Positions 5,786 through 9,104 of a DNA stretch of 9,104 nt are shown in pieces. Source of the stretch: Ruminococcus sp. UBA4383 (GTDB lineage: Bacteria; Bacillota; Clostridia; Oscillospirales; Ruminococcaceae). The notes under the pieces were generated by a model. That model saw nothing but the letters and a program-made list of their open reading frames with translations. It did not search any database and was not told where the DNA came from. The translations under genes and the position numbers were made by a program. The stretch is taken from contig DGRR01000008.1 of assembly GCA_002389995.1 (NCBI GenBank), positions 1 through 9,104 of the forward strand, written 5' to 3'. How positions within the stretch are numbered: the first letter of the stretch is position 1; each line of letters starts with the position of its first letter.

Positions 5786-6871
5786 TTGAGTATATACAAG
5801 CATGTAAACGGCAAAAACAATGACCGTGAGTTTCTTCAAAAGAAATATGACTACATAACCGACCCGTTAAAAACAGACAACGGTAAACTTGTGGGTTCTG
5901 TTGCCTGCATCAGAGAACACGGTACGGACGACTGGACAGCCGTTAAGAAACTTTATCACAAGACTGGCGGAAAGCAGGGCGAACACGTTACTATCTCGCC
6001 TGCTCCCGACAGAGAAAGCACTCCCGATGAAACGTATCTTGACTTCGCAATTGAAGTTGCAGAAAAATTATTCGGTGATTACAACTGCATTGCGGCAGTA
6101 CACAAGGACACCAAACGCAGACACATACACATTCTTTTCAACTCTGTATCGTTTGTTGACGGAAAGAGATTCCATTCGGGCAAGTCAGACCTTGCCGAGA
6201 ACAAACTCAAAGTCAACAGGATACTCGAAAAATACGGCTTTGACAAACTCCGCACAAGCACCGACAATATGATTGACACCACCCCTTACGACCTTGCAGA
6301 CAGCTTTGACGGACTTGAAATCACTGAGTATGACAAGGAAATCAACGCCGATAAAAAGCTGTTTGCAACAGCCGAAGATTTATACAACTATCTTGACGGC
6401 AAGGACATAACCAAGAAGAAAGAATCAAAGGAAATGAAATTCCACCCGCAAATAATCCCAACAGGCGAGATTATCTACGATAATGAAAGCGAGGAAAATT
6501 TTATGACAAACAATTACTGTCCCTACCCCGTACAGCAGGCAAGCACTCCTGCTGTATCAACCGCAAATAATGAAATACAGCCCATTCAGAACAACGCTGT
6601 AACATACCCGACAATGACATTAAACTTCGCACCGAAAATCAACCTCAGCATCCCCCCTGAAACAACTAATGAGGAAATTAAGAGCCGTCTCAACGCATTA
6701 ACTCCAAAAATCAGTTCGGCAGACTGCATGAAAACCGCTGTTGCAATGGCATCGGAACTTGACCGCCGTAATATCAATATGAACATTGAGGTTAATATCT
6801 TCCCCGAATTAACTCTTAAATTCGATTATTCTGCCAACAAAGACAGTGAAAGCAAAATAATAGACATTTAA
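5786..6871 (+). CDS. MOBP-type relaxase / mobilization nuclease
   Basis: The 361-residue relaxase uses a TTG start. Its N-terminal domain (residues ~1-160) carries the relaxase signatures. YDYITDPLKT (21-30) holds the likely nicking tyrosine, most probably Y23. GEHVTISPAP (65-74) is the second motif. AAVHKDTKRRHIHILFNSV (103-121) is the three-histidine metal site (H106, H113, H115) with N119. It would cut one strand at oriT and stay attached to the 5' end during transfer. With no coupling protein or conjugation machinery in view, the element is probably mobilized by a co-resident conjugative system. Residues ~210-361 form a distinct, Pro/Asn-rich then helical C-terminal region of unknown function. 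The protein is shorter than many relaxases of this type. An in-frame ATG with its own ribosome binding site lies inside (see 6503-6871). Confidence 0.85.
   Translation: MSIYKHVNGKNNDREFLQKKYDYITDPLKTDNGKLVGSVACIREHGTDDWTAVKKLYHKTGGKQGEHVTISPAPDRESTPDETYLDFAIEVAEKLFGDYNCIAAVHKDTKRRHIHILFNSVSFVDGKRFHSGKSDLAENKLKVNRILEKYGFDKLRTSTDNMIDTTPYDLADSFDGLEITEYDKEINADKKLFATAEDLYNYLDGKDITKKKESKEMKFHPQIIPTGEIIYDNESEENFMTNNYCPYPVQQASTPAVSTANNEIQPIQNNAVTYPTMTLNFAPKINLSIPPETTNEEIKSRLNALTPKISSADCMKTAVAMASELDRRNINMNIEVNIFPELTLKFDYSANKDSESKIIDI
6503..6871 (+). other. Possible internal translation start giving a free relaxase C-terminal domain (122 residues)
   Basis: Inside the relaxase gene, GAGG (6491-6494) stands exactly 8 nt before an in-frame ATG at 6503 (Met240), the same geometry as the real starts in this window. 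The break falls in the low-complexity linker between the nuclease domain and the C-terminal region, so a separate 122-residue product is plausible. There is no direct evidence that it is made. Confidence 0.3.
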
Positions 6872-6872
6872 C

Positions 6873-6886
6873 CCAATAATAATTGG
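6873..6886. repeat. Short perfect inverted repeat between relaxase and excisionase genes
   Basis: CCAAT (6873-6877) and ATTGG (6882-6886) flank AATA, in the 66-nt AT-rich gap before the excisionase. It is too short and too AT-rich to be a good terminator and is more likely a protein-binding site, if anything. A weak promoter-like pair (TTGGTA about 6884-6889, TATATT about 6909-6914, spacing 19) lies nearby but is not convincing. Confidence 0.3.
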
Positions 6887-6921
6887 TAAACAATAAAAAC
6901 ACAAGCATATATTATAACTAT

Positions 6922-6929
6922 GAGGGGAG
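6922..6929 (+). promoter_or_regulatory. Ribosome binding site fixing the excisionase start
   Basis: GAGGGGAG ends 8 nt before ATG 6938. The longer frame would start at ATG 6920, upstream of this site and without one of its own. Confidence 0.8.
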
Positions 6930-6937
6930 AATCTTAT

Positions 6938-7162
6938 ATGAAAAAAATGAACAGTATCAATGAGACAGCCAGACTTTGCAAAGAGAATAATATTGGCATC
7001 AGCCGCAAACTCATAATACAACTTGCCAAAAGCGGTTCAATACCGTCCGTAAAGGCAGGCAGAAGCATTCTCATAAACTGGGACGGTCTTATGAAATACC
7101 TTGACAGCACAACTCTCACTCCCGATGAACACAAGTCGGGCATACGCAAAATAACCGCATAA
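6938..7162 (+). CDS. xis: Excisionase-family MerR-like DNA-binding protein
   Basis: This small basic protein of 74 residues follows the excisionase / helix-turn-helix 17 pattern: SINETARLCKENNIGISRKL (helix-turn-helix), then LAKSGSIPSVKAGRSILINWDGL, with the conserved wing (G-x-I-P-S-x-K-A-G-R) and the closing helix LMKYLD. It lies directly before the integrase gene, as directionality factors usually do. Its expected job is to bind near the element ends and turn the integrase towards excision, and possibly to regulate the int promoter. A GC-rich hairpin separates it from int, so the two may be expressed at different levels. Confidence 0.8.
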   Translation: MKKMNSINETARLCKENNIGISRKLIIQLAKSGSIPSVKAGRSILINWDGLMKYLDSTTLTPDEHKSGIRKITA

Positions 7163-7168
7163 CCAAAA

Positions 7169-7196
7169 TCGGGGACGTTGGAAACAGCGTCCCCGA
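7169..7196. terminator. GC-rich hairpin between xis and int (attenuator or weak terminator)
   Basis: A perfect 9-bp stem pairs TCGGGGACG (7169-7177) with CGTCCCCGA (7188-7196) around a 10-nt loop. On the plus strand only AAATTTGAAG follows, with no good T-run, so termination should be partial. On the minus strand the stem is followed by TTTT. It may lower integrase expression relative to excisionase, or protect the int mRNA 5' end. Confidence 0.55.
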
Positions 7197-7208
7197 AATT
7201 TGAAGAAA

Positions 7209-7213
7209 AGGAG
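7209..7213 (+). promoter_or_regulatory. Ribosome binding site fixing the integrase start
   Basis: AGGAG ends 7 nt before ATG 7221. A TTG at 7200 is in frame but lies upstream of this site, so it is not used here. Confidence 0.85.
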
Positions 7214-7220
7214 AATCACA

Positions 7221-8687
7221 ATGGCTAACATCAAAAAGCACACAGCTAAAAACGGCAAGATAAGCTACTACATCAGAGCCTTTGACGGCTATGACAGCAA
7301 GGGTGAACAGATAGTTCGTTCTATGACATGGAAACCGCCCGACGGACTTACACCCAAACAAATTGAAAAAGAACTGCAAAAACAGATAGTCATGTTTGAG
7401 GAGAATGTAAAGAAAGGCACTTGTTTTGACAGCGATACAAGATTCGCTGAGTATGCGGAAACATGGCTTGAAAACAACAAGCCGCCCATACTTGCACCCA
7501 AAACCTATATCCGCTACAAATCTCTTTTGAAGAACATCAACGCAGCTATCGGAGAAATAAAATTAACAAAATTGCAGTCTCATCATTTACAGGAGTTCTA
7601 CAACAATCTCCGTGAAAACGGTATTAAACAGGTTGGTTCTTACGCCGTGGCAAAAAATTTAAAAGAAATTATGAAAGCACGTAATCTCACCCGTAGGGAG
7701 CTTGCAGAGGCTTCAAATTTGTCCGCTTCAAGCATTACGGCAGCCTGCAAACAAGGAAATCATATAAGTATAGAAACAGCGGTCAAAATAGCCGAAGGAC
7801 TTGATATGCCGCTTGAAAAAGTATTTCAGGTTCATACGGAAACGGGTGGTCTGTCCTCAAAAACCATACTTCATCACCACAGGTTGATAAGCACAATTCT
7901 CGCTCAGGCTACAAGAGACAGATTAGTTCCGTTCAATATCGCTGATAAAAACTACATGAAAGCCCCAAAGCTTGAACATCACGAAGCCGATTTTCTCGAT
8001 GATGAGCAGGCTAAACACGTCCTTGAACTTCTTGACAGTGAACCTATAAAGTGGAAAACTGCCATGTATCTGCTAATATTCAGCGGTATGCGTAGAGGTG
8101 AACTTATGGGACTTGAATGGCAGGATATTGATTTCGATAACCATGTCATACATATCAAACGCACAAGCCAGTATGTTCAGCACATGGGCATAATCACGAA
8201 ATCCCCAAAAAATGAGACTTCTTACCGTACTGTAAAACTCTCTGAAATGATGTTCGACCTGCTCCGTGAATATCAGGCTTACTGGAATAAATTAAGGAAC
8301 GATTTGAGCGACCAGTGGCATTACTTTATTGATATAACTCTCGCTGACGGGAGCAGGAAATCAGTCCGCAACGAAAGATTATTCATCAAAGAGGATTCAA
8401 CCCCTATGAACCCCGACAGCTTAACGGACTGGACAAGCAAATTTGTTCAACGCAACAAACTGCCGCATTTCTCCCCTCACAGTCTCAGGCATACCCACGC
8501 TACCCTACTGATAGCAGAAGGTGTCTCTATCCCTGCCGTATCACGCCGTCTTGGACATTCTTCAATTGCCACAACAAGCAAGATTTATGTTCATGCCATA
8601 CAATCTGCTGACGAGATAGCTTCTGATATTATAGATGGCAAGCTCAACCCCGTAAAAGACAGCGATAAAAAGCACAAAGCCGAATAA
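7221..8687 (+). CDS. int: Tyrosine site-specific integrase with an XRE helix-turn-helix inserted in the core-binding domain
   Basis: The 488-residue integrase has four parts. Residues ~1-60 (MANIKKHTAKNGKISYYIRA...) form an AP2-like arm-binding domain of the Tn916 Int type. Residues ~75-140 and ~208-250 form the SAM-like core-binding domain. Between them, residues ~145-203 (LKEIMKARNLTRRELAEASN... AEGLDMPLEKVFQV) are a complete Cro/C1-type helix-turn-helix. Residues ~255-475 are the catalytic domain with R291 (SGMRRGEL), K327 (TKSPKNETSYRT), H420 and R423 (HSLRHTH), H446 (LGHSS) and the nucleophile Y456 (KIYVH). All catalytic residues are present, so the enzyme looks intact. It catalyses integration and excision of the element with Xis. 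The inserted domain is unusual against the standard family length of about 400 residues. It could add sequence recognition or autoregulation; that role is inferred. Confidence 0.92.
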   Translation: MANIKKHTAKNGKISYYIRAFDGYDSKGEQIVRSMTWKPPDGLTPKQIEKELQKQIVMFEENVKKGTCFDSDTRFAEYAETWLENNKPPILAPKTYIRYKSLLKNINAAIGEIKLTKLQSHHLQEFYNNLRENGIKQVGSYAVAKNLKEIMKARNLTRRELAEASNLSASSITAACKQGNHISIETAVKIAEGLDMPLEKVFQVHTETGGLSSKTILHHHRLISTILAQATRDRLVPFNIADKNYMKAPKLEHHEADFLDDEQAKHVLELLDSEPIKWKTAMYLLIFSGMRRGELMGLEWQDIDFDNHVIHIKRTSQYVQHMGIITKSPKNETSYRTVKLSEMMFDLLREYQAYWNKLRNDLSDQWHYFIDITLADGSRKSVRNERLFIKEDSTPMNPDSLTDWTSKFVQRNKLPHFSPHSLRHTHATLLIAEGVSIPAVSRRLGHSSIATTSKIYVHAIQSADEIASDIIDGKLNPVKDSDKKHKAE

Positions 8688-8692
8688 CGAAT

Positions 8693-8731
8693 ATGCTCCC
8701 TATCGCACTGAAAGGGAGCATTATTTTTTAT
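8693..8731 (+). terminator. Rho-independent terminator of the integrase gene
   Basis: A perfect 9-bp stem pairs ATGCTCCCT (8693-8701) with AGGGAGCAT (8713-8721) around an 11-nt loop, followed by TATTTTTTATT. It starts 5 nt after the integrase stop codon. Confidence 0.92.
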
Positions 8732-8749
8732 TGAAAACTTTTCTTCAAA

Positions 8750-8768
8750 AAACTGGAAAAACTGGAAA
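8750..8768. repeat. Tandem pair AAACTGGAAA, candidate integrase arm site
   Basis: AAACTGGAAA occurs at 8750-8759 and again at 8759-8768, a 9-bp period. It lies just past the int terminator, where tyrosine integrases with AP2-like N-domains bind direct repeats near the element end. Confidence 0.45.
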
Positions 8769-8857
8769 TGAAATTCATATGAGTTTGTTACCCTAATGCA
8801 ACATAATTTCCTGAATGGTTCTTGTTGATTCCCCATTTACCACCGTTTTTCATGACA

Positions 8858-8878
8858 ATAATGGAAATATAATGGAAA
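8858..8878. repeat. Tandem pair ATAATGGAAA, candidate integrase arm site
   Basis: ATAATGGAAA occurs at 8858-8867 and 8869-8878, an 11-bp period close to one helical turn. It shares the TGGAAA core with the pair at 8750-8768, in the same orientation. Confidence 0.45.
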
Positions 8879-9013
8879 CGAGCCTGATTTCATGTAGCAA
8901 AAGGCTTTTGAAAACACTGAGCAATATAGTCCTAAAAAGTCAATTCCAAGCTTTTAAGTCTGCGTAACCTTTTATTTCACAAACCTTGATTTTCCCTGAA
9001 ATACAGGCGAAAA

Positions 9014-9083
9014 AATATTAGCACTATGCAACCGCTGTGGGTTTCTTAGCCATTTTCCCATAGCATTGCATAGTGCTAATTTT
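9014..9083. terminator. Large two-part hairpin, probably a bidirectional terminator (or a palindromic repeat element)
   Basis: A perfect 15-bp stem joins ATTAGCACTATGCAA (9017-9031) to TTGCATAGTGCTAAT (9066-9080), and AA/TT at 9014-9015/9082-9083 extends it past one mismatch. Inside, GCTGTGGG (9034-9041) pairs with CCCATAGC (9057-9064) with one G-T pair, leaving a 15-nt loop. On the minus strand the stem is followed by ATTTTTTCG, a good T-run; on the plus strand only TTTT follows. It may end a minus-strand gene lying beyond the window edge. A repeat-family element is the alternative. Confidence 0.6.
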
Positions 9084-9104
9084 CTGGTTGCGGCGGCTGG
9101 ATTT

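Larger units (their letters stand above)
8732..9013. other. Non-coding right flank of the element, no gene seen
   Basis: I see no credible coding frame here: a minus-strand frame over 8591-8836 overlaps the end of int and is a shadow. Besides the two TGGAAA repeat pairs there are two weak inverted repeats, CAAAAG/CTTTTG (8898-8910) and CTAAAAAG/CTTTTAAG (8932-8939 with 8951-8958, one mismatch). Either could contain the recombination core, but no second copy of any such sequence was found near the left of the window. The element's right end probably lies within or near this stretch. Confidence 0.5.

Noticed and set aside
8591..8836. Minus-strand frame running from the right flank into the end of int
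   Set aside because: It overlaps the catalytic end of the integrase and its terminator and looks like no protein family.
9017..9080. tRNA gene or attC-type cassette site at the right edge
   Set aside because: The long stem does not fold as a cloverleaf and has no T-loop or anticodon arm, and the attC core motifs are not evident.
9079..9104. Minus-strand gene end (reading IQPPQPEN then stop) at the window edge
   Set aside because: It is only eight codons long and other frames are also open, so it cannot be supported. It is kept only as a reason the hairpin may be a terminator.
1..9104. CRISPR array, insertion sequence or rRNA/tRNA gene
   Set aside because: No regularly spaced repeats with unique spacers, no transposase frame with terminal repeats, and no recognisable RNA gene were found on either strand.

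Overview
The window looks like a low-to-moderate-GC Firmicute, most likely a gut Oscillospiraceae (Ruminococcus-like) genome. The basis is strong AGGAGG-type ribosome binding sites, codon use of about 40-45% GC by eye, and families typical of clostridial mobile elements. Organism assignment is inference. Most of the window is the right-hand part of an integrated mobilizable element.

Left block (1-2394). It opens with the C-terminal tail of an unidentified accessory protein and a strong hairpin terminator. Next come two tightly coupled genes separated by 2 nt. The first is a COOH-NH2 ligase-fold amidoligase carrying an N-terminal array of three CxxC-x17-CxxC zinc-ribbon-like units in exact 32-residue register. 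The second is a stand-alone class II glutamine amidotransferase with Cys2 as nucleophile. The obvious reading is that the amidotransferase frees ammonia from glutamine and the amidoligase uses it, with ATP, to amidate an unknown carboxylate, with the zinc array selecting the target. A bidirectional hairpin closes the block.

Middle (2400-4028). A markedly AT-rich gene of unknown function runs on the minus strand. A non-coding divergent region follows, with a good sigma-A promoter (TTGACT-17-TACACT, extended -10) and a roughly 100-nt stretch full of small inverted repeats. That stretch may be a regulatory leader, the transfer origin, or both.

Right block (4029-8731). This is a mobilization and integration module on the plus strand: an SF3 (P4/D5-type) replication helicase, a ribbon-helix-helix MobC-like accessory protein (ATGA overlap), a MOBP-type relaxase starting at TTG, a small MerR-like excisionase, and a tyrosine integrase with an XRE helix-turn-helix spliced into its core-binding domain. 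A hairpin lies between xis and int, and a strong terminator follows int.

Right flank (8732-9104). This is non-coding. It holds two tandem pairs of TGGAAA-centred direct repeats, candidate integrase arm sites near the element end, and a large hairpin with a 15-bp perfect stem near the window edge. No attL/attR pair could be identified, so the exact ends of the element are unknown. The left block could belong to this element or to a larger one in which it is nested.
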